In this document: positions 32,188 to 40,878 of the stretch, in pieces
Layout: each line of letters starts with the position of its first letter
Numbering within the stretch: the stretch's first letter is position 1
Assembly: GCF_025150745.1 (NCBI RefSeq)
Contig: NZ_CP102282.1
Coordinates: 817,501 to 881,500, forward strand
Direction: 5' to 3'
DNA from: Eubacterium ventriosum
GTDB taxonomy: Bacteria > Bacillota > Clostridia > Lachnospirales > Lachnospiraceae
DNA: 64,000 bases
Made by a program: the position numbers and the translations under genes
Notes under the pieces: model-generated
The model's input: only the letters and a program-made list of their open reading frames with translations
Database searches by the model: none
Told to the model about the DNA's origin: nothing

Positions 32188-34755
32188 ATGAAAAGAAAGA
32201 TAATTTCAATAATGCTAAGTATTGCTATTGTTATTACAGGAATTCAACTGCCAGTAATTAAGAAGGCTGTACTTGCAAAGGAAAATGTGTTAAACAAATT
32301 TGACGCTTATTATACAGCACATAGTGATAATGTAAAAGATTATCCCGCAAAAAAAGTGATAAAATCGGATTATTGGGAGGAAGATGGAGCAGGTGTTATT
32401 ACCAGAACAGCGAAAGATACTACGACGGAAACAAATTCCCAGAATCCTAATTATGACGGAAATCCGTATCCGGATATGGCGATGCTGTATTACAATATTA
32501 AACAATATAAGGATTTTACTGTAGAGGTAGAATATAAAAATCCGAATAAAGGAAGAGGAGCAGCATGGCTGGGATTTGGCGGAAAAGTAACTGGTGATAC
32601 TGCAAATACATGGTGCACAGAAAATGGTGCAACAATATTTGGAACAAGTGGAGAAAAGACGGTCAAACTTATAGGAACTTATATACCATGGCAGAAATCT
32701 AATAAGGGAGCAAAGACTGATGGAAGTACACTTTGGGATACAGATATATCAGGAGCAGACTGGGGAACAGAATGGAACGCAGTTAAGATTATAGTAAAAG
32801 ATGGAGTTATCAATTTTTATACTAAGGTCGGAAGTGAATGGAAAGCAGCATGGGGAGACGACAAATTTTATTATGGAGACTGGTATAAAGGAGGGTATAT
32901 TTTCCTTGCAAGCAACAATGCTGGAACACAGTTTAGAAACTTTAAGATAGAGGAGATTAAAGATACAAATATTCTCAAGAATTTCAATGGTTATTATACA
33001 GAAGATACAAAAGGTAACAGTTCAGTAGCAGATGTTGTCAGCAAAGAAAAATACTGGACGGAAGATGAAAATGGAATTCTAACCAGAACTTCGAAAAATA
33101 CAACAGCAAACGTAGGGGATGCTTATAAAAATATGGCATACTTATTTTATAATGTAAAAGAGTATGAAGAGTTTTCTTTAGAAGTAGACTATAAAAATGC
33201 TGATCCTAAAAAAGGTGGAGCATGGGTAGGATTTGATGGAAAAATAGAAGATGATGTAGCCAAAACATGGTTTGGTGATGGTCAGGGAACTATGATTGCA
33301 GCCAATGGCAAAAACGAGGTGAATCTTGTTGGAACATTTGGTAATGGAGATAAACCAAAGATTACTACCTACAACACAACGAAGAGAGTCTGGAAAACTG
33401 AAGTGGAGGGGGCAGACTGGACCAAAGCAGAATGGAAAACTATAAAAATTGAAGTGAAAAAAGGAAAGATTAATTTTCAAATTAAAAATAATGGAAAATG
33501 GTATACGGTATACGAAAAAGAAGAACTTTTATATGATACATGGTATGATGGCGGATACATATTCCTGGCAAGTAATCATGCGGGAACACAGTTTAAAAAT
33601 TTCAAACTAACAGAGTATAAAGAGTCAGAAGAATTTCGTGAGTTGAAAAAGTTTGAATCATATTATGCAGAAGATATTTATAATGCAGAACCAGTGCCTG
33701 CTTTTACAAAAGACTATTGGACAGAAAATCAGGATGGTATCATAACACGTAAGACGAAAGACGTAGGCACAGAAAATGATGGAAATCCTTACCCCAATAT
33801 GGCGCTGCTTTATTATAATGTATCACAATATAAGGATTTTACATTAGAAGTGGAGATTAAAAATCCAATAAAAGGAAAAGCATCAGCATGGGTAGGATTT
33901 GACGGGACGAAAGGAAAGTCGTGGTTGACATCCTGCAATGGTACGATGATAAGTGCAATTGGAGAAAGTGCCGTAAAATTAGTGGGAAGTTTTGATGCCT
34001 ATGGAATGAATCCGTTTAGATCATCGAAAAGTAAACCTGTCATTTGGGATTATTGGATGGATGATGTGAAAAATTGGGGAACAGATTGGTATAAAGTTAA
34101 AATTCAAGTATTGGATGGCGAAATTAAATTTTTTTATAATACAAGTGGAAAATGGATGAGCGCATGGCCGGAAGAATCATTTACATATGATGAATGGTAT
34201 AACGGAGGTTATGTTTTTCTGGCATGTAATAGTGGTGGCACATCTTTTAGAAACTTTAAAGTCACGAATGCTACTACAAAAAAATCTGTTTTAGACAAAT
34301 TTGAAACATGGTATACAGTGGGATGTGATAAAGAAAAACCAAAGAAGGTATTTACTTCACATTATTGGGAAGCAGATGAGAATGGGGTTATCACAAGAAA
34401 AGGAAGAGATGTAAAAAAAGGTGAAGATGCTAATGATGGTAATCCATATCCGAACATGGCATATCTTTTCTATAATACAAAGAAATATAAAGATTTTAGT
34501 TTGGAAGTCGATATTAAGTCACCTACAGATAAAAGAAGTTCTGCATGGGTTGGATATGATGGCGAAAAAGGAAAAACATGGCTTAACAAATTGGGCGGAA
34601 CAATGTTGAGTACACAGGGAGATCGGGTGGTAAAAATGGTTGGAAGCTTTGATGCATACAATCATAACAAATTCCGCCCGTCAATAAAAACACCAAATAT
34701 CTGGGACTATTGGATGGAGAACGTAGAAAACTGGGCACTGATTGGTATAAATTAA
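32188..34755 (+). CDS. Seven-repeat secreted DUF1080/LamG-like protein, 5' part (frameshifted)
   Basis: This is the N-terminal part of what should be one protein of about 1593 residues. A signal peptide (1-31, ending KKAVLA) is followed by repeats starting near residues 33 (LNKFDAYYTA), 262 (LKNFNGYYTE), 485 (LKKFESYYAE) and 701 (LDKFETWYTV). Each has YKDFTxxVEYKNP, AWxGFDG, a W-rich middle, KIEVKxGxIxF and DWYKGGYIFLASNNAGTQFR. Within repeat 4 the frame breaks at about 34733, where WMENVENWGTDWY is expected and WALIGIN-stop is read. Comparison with repeat 3 (AATTGGGGAACAGATTGG) shows one G missing. ATG 32188 follows TTAGGAGGAACAGAA. There is no catalytic motif; a glycan-binding surface role is likely. 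Confidence 0.75.
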   Translation: MKRKIISIMLSIAIVITGIQLPVIKKAVLAKENVLNKFDAYYTAHSDNVKDYPAKKVIKSDYWEEDGAGVITRTAKDTTTETNSQNPNYDGNPYPDMAMLYYNIKQYKDFTVEVEYKNPNKGRGAAWLGFGGKVTGDTANTWCTENGATIFGTSGEKTVKLIGTYIPWQKSNKGAKTDGSTLWDTDISGADWGTEWNAVKIIVKDGVINFYTKVGSEWKAAWGDDKFYYGDWYKGGYIFLASNNAGTQFRNFKIEEIKDTNILKNFNGYYTEDTKGNSSVADVVSKEKYWTEDENGILTRTSKNTTANVGDAYKNMAYLFYNVKEYEEFSLEVDYKNADPKKGGAWVGFDGKIEDDVAKTWFGDGQGTMIAANGKNEVNLVGTFGNGDKPKITTYNTTKRVWKTEVEGADWTKAEWKTIKIEVKKGKINFQIKNNGKWYTVYEKEELLYDTWYDGGYIFLASNHAGTQFKNFKLTEYKESEEFRELKKFESYYAEDIYNAEPVPAFTKDYWTENQDGIITRKTKDVGTENDGNPYPNMALLYYNVSQYKDFTLEVEIKNPIKGKASAWVGFDGTKGKSWLTSCNGTMISAIGESAVKLVGSFDAYGMNPFRSSKSKPVIWDYWMDDVKNWGTDWYKVKIQVLDGEIKFFYNTSGKWMSAWPEESFTYDEWYNGGYVFLACNSGGTSFRNFKVTNATTKKSVLDKFETWYTVGCDKEKPKKVFTSHYWEADENGVITRKGRDVKKGEDANDGNPYPNMAYLFYNTKKYKDFSLEVDIKSPTDKRSSAWVGYDGEKGKTWLNKLGGTMLSTQGDRVVKMVGSFDAYNHNKFRPSIKTPNIWDYWMENVENWALIGIN

Positions 34756-36968
34756 AGATAGAAGTGTGCGATGGGACAATAAAATATTTTTATAAAGTTA
34801 AAAAAAGCGGGAAATGGAGTCCGTGGCTGAATGCATGGTTAGAGGATGCGTTTACATATGATAAATGGTATGATGGCGGATACATATTCCTGGCAAGTAA
34901 TCATGCGGGAACACAGTTTAGAAATTTAAAAGTTAAAGAAATAAAGAGGAAAAACTCTATATTGGATGATTTTGAGCCGTATTACACAGCAGGATGCGAT
35001 AAGCAAAAACCGAAAGCAACTCGCATGTCTTATTATTGGAAAGCTGATAAGAATGGTGTCATTACAAGAAAAGGTATGGATTTGACAGACAATCTGAAAG
35101 AATGTAATGATGGAAACCCATATCCGAACATGGCTATTCTTTACAGTAAGAAAATTTATAAAGATTTTACTATGAATCTTGAGTATAAAAATCCAGCTGG
35201 AGACCGTGGTGGCGCATGGATAGGATTTGACGGAGAAAAAGGTAAGACTTGGACAGACAAAAATAGTGGAACCATGTGGTGCACTTGTGGAACGAATGGA
35301 ATTAAGATGGCAGGTACATTTACCGCTTATAATGGAGTTAAGTGGGATAGTGCATTATGGGACTACTGGCTTGACAAGGCTGATTTTAATGCCCGCTGGA
35401 TTAAAGCAAAGTTAGTAGTTAAAAATGGCGAGATTAAGTATTATATAAAAATCAAAGGTAAATGGAAGTTGACATGGGATACTGCAGACTATGCAAATCC
35501 ACTCTATTATACTGATTGGTATGATGGTGGAAGGATTTTCTTAGCTGCAAACGAATTAGGCGTTCAGTATAGAAACATCAAAATAAAAGAAGAAAAATCA
35601 ACCAATGATTTTTCAAGATTTAATTCATATTATTCAAAGTGTGTTGAAAATCAGCCGTTGGTAAAGGTTGACCCGGGTAAGTATTGGTATGAAGATAAAG
35701 GTGTTTTGATTAGAAAGAATGAGGAATTAGGAGAGTTTCAAGGAAAAGAATGGAATTTAAGTAATTACCAGCAGAACAAAATGGCATACATGTTTCTTAA
35801 TGGCAACTATGTGTATAGCGATAACTGGCAGTTAGATGTAGATGTTACATTAGGAAATAGTGCATGGAAACGATTCTATATAGGTTATGGTGCCACAGAT
35901 ACTGTTACCTGGCGTAAGCCGAATGGAGGTACAGTATTTTGGACAGATGATAATGGCGGAGTCTGTATGGAAGGTAATTATGCCAGCAATGAACAAATAT
36001 ATGGAGACACAGCAGAAAGTATAAAAAATTTTGAAAAGAATAAAGCACATCATTATAGGATTGTAGCAAAAGCAGGTGTTGTGCATCTTTATATAGATGG
36101 AATTCAAGTAAAAGAATATGTTCAGCAGAAGTATCAGAAAGGCGGACGGGTATTTTTTGCGAGTAATTCAGTAAACACTACATTTTCAAATATCAGTATT
36201 AAAACGCTTGAATCGGATTTCTCCCAGTCATCATGGTCGGGATATAAAGAATATTACTCATCAGATATTACGAAGAATGCATTAACTAAGGTTCAGGAAG
36301 GAACAAACTGGGCAATAGAAGATGGTGTTATCAGACGTAAAGCACAGGAGCCGGGAATGGATGATTGTAGAAATTATCTGGATATGGCATATTTATATTT
36401 AAATGATAAGAAATATACAAATTTCAAGTTGGAACTGGATTATAAAAATGGTAATTCCGGATGGCATAGAGCACCGATAGGTTTTGGAGCAAAAATGGGC
36501 AGACATTTTATGGAAGAAGGTGGAGGAATTACTGCATTAGTACAGCCGGATGGATATGTGCATTTTGACGGAAACAATCAGAGTGATGGCGCATTTGAGG
36601 AACATGTATTTTGGCCGGTTTATGACGAAAAGGGAAATGATGTTTCAACATTAAAGCCGTATGATGAGACAAAATGGCATCATATGGTAATGGAGGTTGC
36701 AGATGGATATGTGACAGTAACAGTCGATGGATTTAAGTATGTGTATGAGATGGCACTTCCGTCATATTATAATGGAGGATATATTTATCTTGCGGCGAAT
36801 TCTGTCTGGGCAGAATATAAAAATATTAAAATTGAAGATTATTCCGAGATGTATAATTCAGATGATAAGGGATGGATACCAAAACGTGAAGATATCGAAT
36901 ATGATTTTGAATACAGAGAAAAGGAAGAAAATAATTCAATATGGTCATGGATTTATAAAGAATTATAA
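34710..36968 (+). CDS. Seven-repeat secreted protein, 3' part (no own start expected)
   Basis: This is the continuation of the gene above in the next frame. It carries the end of repeat 4 (GTDWYKLKIEVCDGTIKYFY), repeat 5 (LDDFEPYYTAGC), repeat 6 (FSRFNSYYSKC) and repeat 7 (SGYKEYYSSDIT), the last two more diverged. A charged tail of about 35 residues (WIPKREDIEYDFEYREKEEN) follows. No ribosome site or signal peptide precedes it, so alone it would not be made or exported. If the missing G is a sequencing error the two parts are one functional gene. The GH31 gene starts 26 bases later. Confidence 0.7.
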   Translation: MDGERRKLGTDWYKLKIEVCDGTIKYFYKVKKSGKWSPWLNAWLEDAFTYDKWYDGGYIFLASNHAGTQFRNLKVKEIKRKNSILDDFEPYYTAGCDKQKPKATRMSYYWKADKNGVITRKGMDLTDNLKECNDGNPYPNMAILYSKKIYKDFTMNLEYKNPAGDRGGAWIGFDGEKGKTWTDKNSGTMWCTCGTNGIKMAGTFTAYNGVKWDSALWDYWLDKADFNARWIKAKLVVKNGEIKYYIKIKGKWKLTWDTADYANPLYYTDWYDGGRIFLAANELGVQYRNIKIKEEKSTNDFSRFNSYYSKCVENQPLVKVDPGKYWYEDKGVLIRKNEELGEFQGKEWNLSNYQQNKMAYMFLNGNYVYSDNWQLDVDVTLGNSAWKRFYIGYGATDTVTWRKPNGGTVFWTDDNGGVCMEGNYASNEQIYGDTAESIKNFEKNKAHHYRIVAKAGVVHLYIDGIQVKEYVQQKYQKGGRVFFASNSVNTTFSNISIKTLESDFSQSSWSGYKEYYSSDITKNALTKVQEGTNWAIEDGVIRRKAQEPGMDDCRNYLDMAYLYLNDKKYTNFKLELDYKNGNSGWHRAPIGFGAKMGRHFMEEGGGITALVQPDGYVHFDGNNQSDGAFEEHVFWPVYDEKGNDVSTLKPYDETKWHHMVMEVADGYVTVTVDGFKYVYEMALPSYYNGGYIYLAANSVWAEYKNIKIEDYSEMYNSDDKGWIPKREDIEYDFEYREKEENNSIWSWIYKEL

Positions 36969-36994
36969 TTTGGTACAGTGGAAAGGAGAAACAG

Positions 36995-39937
36995 ATGAGA
37001 AAAAGTAATAAAATTATTGCATTAGTGCTTTCGATTATTTTGACAGTAAGTATGTCTGCTACAGTTTTTGCTGCTACCAAAGCAAAACCGAACGAGTGGG
37101 ATTCCTTTGGAACAAGTGCAGAAGGTCCTAAGTACCCACAGATTCGTGGAGAGTATAGAACAGTTGACAGTTTAGTTGGAATTAAAAAGAAGCAGAAAGA
37201 ATTTATTTTAGAAGTGAAGGTAGATGGAAAAACAGAAAAATTACATTTGACATTTCCTTCTACCGGAGGATTTCGGTTGACAGGAAGCCATAAAGGATAT
37301 TTTGCTCCGAAAGATGTTCAGGATATAACATATCAAAAGAATGATAAAACAATGATTCAGATGAGAGCAGAAGATGGAACAGCAGTGAGCTTTAAGAAGG
37401 AGGGGAGTGGCTTTCGATTAAGTGTTTTCAACAAGGAAAACAGAAAGCTGTTTGATATTTCTCCGGAGCAGATAGCATTTTCTTTTGAGAATAGCGAGAT
37501 TAAAAAAGTGCGGCTGGAATTGCCATTAGCAAGTGAAGAATCTATATACGGTACAGGAGAACGTTTTAATGAATTAGATCAGACTGGAAAAAGACTTCTC
37601 ATGTGGAATGTTGATGCAGGGTATAACAATGCAACAGGAGCACTCAATGCAGAAAAATGGCGAGGATATAAAAATGTTCCTATCATATATAGCAATAGAG
37701 GATATACTTTGTTTTTTAATTCGTTTTACAGTGGCAGGCTGGATATAGGATATACTAACAGTAAAAAATGTACGATGGAATTTCAGGGTCCTGATTTTGA
37801 TTTTTTTGTATGGACAGGGACTCCAAAAGAAAATATTTCGGGTTACACAAGTCTTACGGGAACATCAATTGTTCTCCCTAAGTGGGGATACCGATATATG
37901 GCGGGAGGTCATTCAAAATTTTGGGAGACATATGGTGGTTCGACAATCGGTTCTATTTTGAAAATGCAGCAAGGCTTTAAAAATATAGGCACTCCTGATA
38001 TAGCAGCAGTATATGTAGAATCGGCCGATATAACAGATGCAAAAATTTATAATGCACTTAAGAAAACAGGAACAAAACTGCTTACCTGGAATTCTCCAGA
38101 CTATAATATAGATACAATGAAGGGATATCTGCCGGGAGTTGATACGAAGAAATTACCGATAACAAAATCGGTAAATAATCCGTTAGCAGATGTTGGATGT
38201 TTTATAGATTTTACAGATCCTATGTCAAAAACAATGCTGAATAATCGTATTGGAAATTATGGAAAATTAGGCTGGGCAGGCGGATTAGTAGACTTTGGCG
38301 AATTAATTCCATTAAGAGCTTTATTTAGAGGAAATGGAAGCACTGGAGCAGAAATGCATAATATGTTTCCTTATTGGGAAACAAAAGTATATAACGAAGT
38401 GTTAAAAGAGAAAACAATAGATGGTAGTGTGACTTTTTCAAGAGCCGGATGTGCAGGAGCGCAAAGTTATTCGGCATTCTTTAATGGAGATCAGGCCAGT
38501 GGAATGAATGGCATGAAAATGCAGTTGATATCTGGTTTATCAGATAGTGCCAGTGGATTTACGATGTGGGGAGCAGATTTAGGAGGACTTGATGGCAGTC
38601 TGAGTAATGAAGTGTACGCAAGAGCAGTTGAATTTTCTGCTTTTCAGCCAATAATGAGAGCACACGGACAAACAAGCAGATTTCCGTGGGATTATGGAAA
38701 AACAGGTGAAAAGACATATCTGAAATATTATTGGTTAAGAGAAAATTTGCTTAATACTATATATAGTGCAGCAATTAAGTCTAATAAAAAGGGAACACCG
38801 GTAGCAACACCACTCACTATGGAGTATCCTAATGAGGCAAAATATGATGGATTATATACTACCTATTTATTCTGTGATGATTTTTTGGTGAGCCCAGTAT
38901 TGGAAGAACAGGCATATTTAAATGATGTGGCTTTTCCGAAAGGAACATGGTATGGACTTTATAATGGAGAAAAAATCGAAGGTGGGAAGACAAAACAGGT
39001 AGAAGCTCCGATAGATGAAATACCTGTGTATCTAAAAGCAGGAGCAACAGTGCCAGTCACAGTGTCAGACAGCCTGAATCTTTCAGACAGTATGCAGGAC
39101 GTGGATAAAGCTGAAGCACTGCTGGTTACAATTCCGGATGAAGAGAGAGAGAACATATTTTATAAAGATGAGAATACTTGTGCTAAATACGTGAGTACAC
39201 GGGTAGATGAAAATACTTTTGAAGTAAAGGCAGACTCAGGAAATGAAACGACTGCTGTGATATTAAAGGGAAGTGCAGCATATTCGGTTGAATTAGATGG
39301 TGAGAAATTAGAGTGTCTGGATAATAAACCAAATTCCAAAGGTGAGAAGGGTTATTTTTGTGAAAATAATGAACAGACCATTATTAATCTTGGTAAAAAA
39401 GATTGGAAAAAAATTAAAATAAGTCTTGGAAAAATTCAAACCAAAAATGTCCTTAAGGATGCAAAGGTAAGTGATAAAAAATTAGCAGCAACAATTGATG
39501 GTGACTATAATTCAAAGTATGTTCTGAGTAATAAAGCAGGAACAGAGGATTTGATTTATGAATTAAAGGAAAAGAATGAAATTCAAAACATTAAAGTGAA
39601 ATGGACTGCTCAGTATTCAGAAAAATACAAAGTATCTGTATCTGAAAATGGAAAAGAGTGGAAAGAGGTTTTAAGTGAAGAAGAAGGTATAGGTGGAATT
39701 AAAGAGATACCATTAAAAGGAACAATAGCGAAATATATAAAGATACATGATGTGGAGAAAAAAACAGGAAGTGTTCCAACGTTGTATGAGGTAGAAGCGT
39801 ATGGAGTACAAGCCACAACGAGTATATGGATCTATGCTATTATAATTGTATTGATATGTATTGTAATTGTTTTGATGATTGTTACACTGAAAGTTTTAAG
39901 GAGGAAGAAACATGAAGATATTGTTTCAAGGAGATAG
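36995..39937 (+). CDS. Membrane-anchored extracellular GH31 glycosidase
   Basis: A 980-residue protein with an N-terminal signal peptide (ending ATVFAAT). A GH31 N-terminal beta domain and (beta/alpha)8 barrel run from about 40 to 790. The nucleophile is D433 in GGLVDFGELIP and the acid/base D499 in FFNGDQASGMNGM. TGERFNELDQ and RFPWDYGKTG are further family blocks. Residues ~820-945 form an F5/8-type (CBM32-like) domain. The C-terminus has one membrane helix (WIYAIIIVLICIVIVLMIV) and RRKKHED, so the enzyme is tethered outside. GH31 includes alpha-glucosidases and alpha-xylosidases; the substrate cannot be fixed here. GGAAAGGAGAAACAG is the ribosome site. The next gene overlaps its end by 26 bases. 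Confidence 0.88.
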   Translation: MRKSNKIIALVLSIILTVSMSATVFAATKAKPNEWDSFGTSAEGPKYPQIRGEYRTVDSLVGIKKKQKEFILEVKVDGKTEKLHLTFPSTGGFRLTGSHKGYFAPKDVQDITYQKNDKTMIQMRAEDGTAVSFKKEGSGFRLSVFNKENRKLFDISPEQIAFSFENSEIKKVRLELPLASEESIYGTGERFNELDQTGKRLLMWNVDAGYNNATGALNAEKWRGYKNVPIIYSNRGYTLFFNSFYSGRLDIGYTNSKKCTMEFQGPDFDFFVWTGTPKENISGYTSLTGTSIVLPKWGYRYMAGGHSKFWETYGGSTIGSILKMQQGFKNIGTPDIAAVYVESADITDAKIYNALKKTGTKLLTWNSPDYNIDTMKGYLPGVDTKKLPITKSVNNPLADVGCFIDFTDPMSKTMLNNRIGNYGKLGWAGGLVDFGELIPLRALFRGNGSTGAEMHNMFPYWETKVYNEVLKEKTIDGSVTFSRAGCAGAQSYSAFFNGDQASGMNGMKMQLISGLSDSASGFTMWGADLGGLDGSLSNEVYARAVEFSAFQPIMRAHGQTSRFPWDYGKTGEKTYLKYYWLRENLLNTIYSAAIKSNKKGTPVATPLTMEYPNEAKYDGLYTTYLFCDDFLVSPVLEEQAYLNDVAFPKGTWYGLYNGEKIEGGKTKQVEAPIDEIPVYLKAGATVPVTVSDSLNLSDSMQDVDKAEALLVTIPDEERENIFYKDENTCAKYVSTRVDENTFEVKADSGNETTAVILKGSAAYSVELDGEKLECLDNKPNSKGEKGYFCENNEQTIINLGKKDWKKIKISLGKIQTKNVLKDAKVSDKKLAATIDGDYNSKYVLSNKAGTEDLIYELKEKNEIQNIKVKWTAQYSEKYKVSVSENGKEWKEVLSEEEGIGGIKEIPLKGTIAKYIKIHDVEKKTGSVPTLYEVEAYGVQATTSIWIYAIIIVLICIVIVLMIVTLKVLRRKKHEDIVSRR

Positions 39938-40532
39938 CATTACAGATTCTAATCGGGATTATGATGATATTCACGATTTAGGAGATGGATATGCACACTA
40001 TGCAGCAGGTTTTATTTCAGAAAAATATCCGGAGTGTACATTTGAGTTTGTGAATCAGGGAATTAATGGAAATAAAACAGAAGATTTATTAAATCGTGTA
40101 CAATCAGATTTGGTTGATATTCAGCCGGACATTGTATCTATTATGATTGGAATTAATGATGTATGGTATTATTCGGAAGATAGGGAATGGCTTTCAAATG
40201 AGGTTTTTGAGGAGAGATACCGTACGATTTTAGAAAATATCAGACAGAAGACAAAAGCACATATCATGATATTAGAGCCATATTTGATGCCGGCTGAGGA
40301 TAAATTGTTTTTTAGAGATGATTTATACGGTAAGGTTCAAATTATTAGAAAACTTGCATACGAATATGCAGATGTATTGGTTCCGACAGAAGGTTTGATT
40401 TATTCGTCTATTTTAGGAGTAGAAGAACAAAAGTTTATTGGAGATGGTGTTCATCCGACAGATTTCGTGGCGAGAGTTATTGGTAAATATTATTGTGAGT
40501 ATATATCAATGATTATTGATAAAATTATATAA
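39912..40532 (+). CDS. Cytosolic SGNH/GDSL esterase
   Basis: A 206-residue hydrolase of the SGNH superfamily. Block I FQGDSITDSNRDY (Ser9), block II FEFVNQGINGNK, block III SIMIGINDVWYY and block V IGDGVHPTDF (Asp and His) are all present. It has no signal peptide, unlike the GDSL protein at 28686, so it probably deacylates imported oligosaccharides inside the cell. The start lies inside the end of the GH31 gene (26-base overlap, with AAGGAGGAAGAAAC as ribosome site), which indicates translational coupling. A terminator closes the unit. Confidence 0.88.
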   Translation: MKILFQGDSITDSNRDYDDIHDLGDGYAHYAAGFISEKYPECTFEFVNQGINGNKTEDLLNRVQSDLVDIQPDIVSIMIGINDVWYYSEDREWLSNEVFEERYRTILENIRQKTKAHIMILEPYLMPAEDKLFFRDDLYGKVQIIRKLAYEYADVLVPTEGLIYSSILGVEEQKFIGDGVHPTDFVARVIGKYYCEYISMIIDKII

Positions 40533-40604
40533 TTGCACAGTCAGAAATACTCCTAGGATCGAAGAGGCACAGAAAAGTAGTTGTTCTTACAAGTCCGTGC
40601 ATTG

Positions 40605-40636
40605 AAAGAGAGTTTGCTTGCAGACTCTCTTTTTTG
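40605..40636 (+). terminator. Terminator of the second unit
   Basis: AAAGAGAGTTTGC (40605-40617) pairs with GCAGACTCTCTTT (40620-40632), one mismatch, then TTTT. Confidence 0.8.
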
Positions 40637-40760
40637 TATGGATAATATTTACTTTTTTAAAGAAAAATAAGAAAAAAAATATAGATGTATGTAGAAAAAA
40701 CACGAAAACCCCTCTTTTTTTTTAGCATAAGGGAATTATCAAAAAGTAAAAAACGAAAAA
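40637..40760. other. AT-rich spacer upstream of the transport operon
   Basis: No gene. There are several A- and T-tracts (for example CCTCTTTTTTTTTAGC) that may bend DNA upstream of the regulated promoter. Confidence 0.35.
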
Positions 40761-40823
40761 GTCCATACGTGACTTTATTGTGAAAAAAAATCTATAGGAT
40801 TTAAAAAGATGTCGATATATAAT
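40761..40823 (+). promoter_or_regulatory. Shared tripartite promoter, copy 3
   Basis: AAAAAGTCCATACG (GTCCA from 40761), CTATAGGATTTAAA (CTATAGG 40792-40798), TATAAT (40818-40823). The distances are 31 and 26 bases. TAGGAT is again at -35. It drives the ABC/GH operon. Confidence 0.7.
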
Positions 40824-40878
40824 TATTGCATAGATATAATTCAGTGCAGAATTAAAGAAATGAAAGGAGTATTATACT

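Noticed and set aside
26454-36968. Cellulosome-type dockerin or cohesin modules in the secreted repeat proteins.
   Set aside because: No duplicated calcium-binding dockerin loop or cohesin pattern was found; only DUF1080-like repeats, GDSL and FN3-like modules are visible.
36995-39937. Sulfoquinovosidase (YihQ-type) assignment for the GH31 enzymes, based on VDFGE and GDQ motifs.
   Set aside because: The sulfonate-binding Gln-Arg-Trp set could not be found at the expected place; only GH31 is supported.
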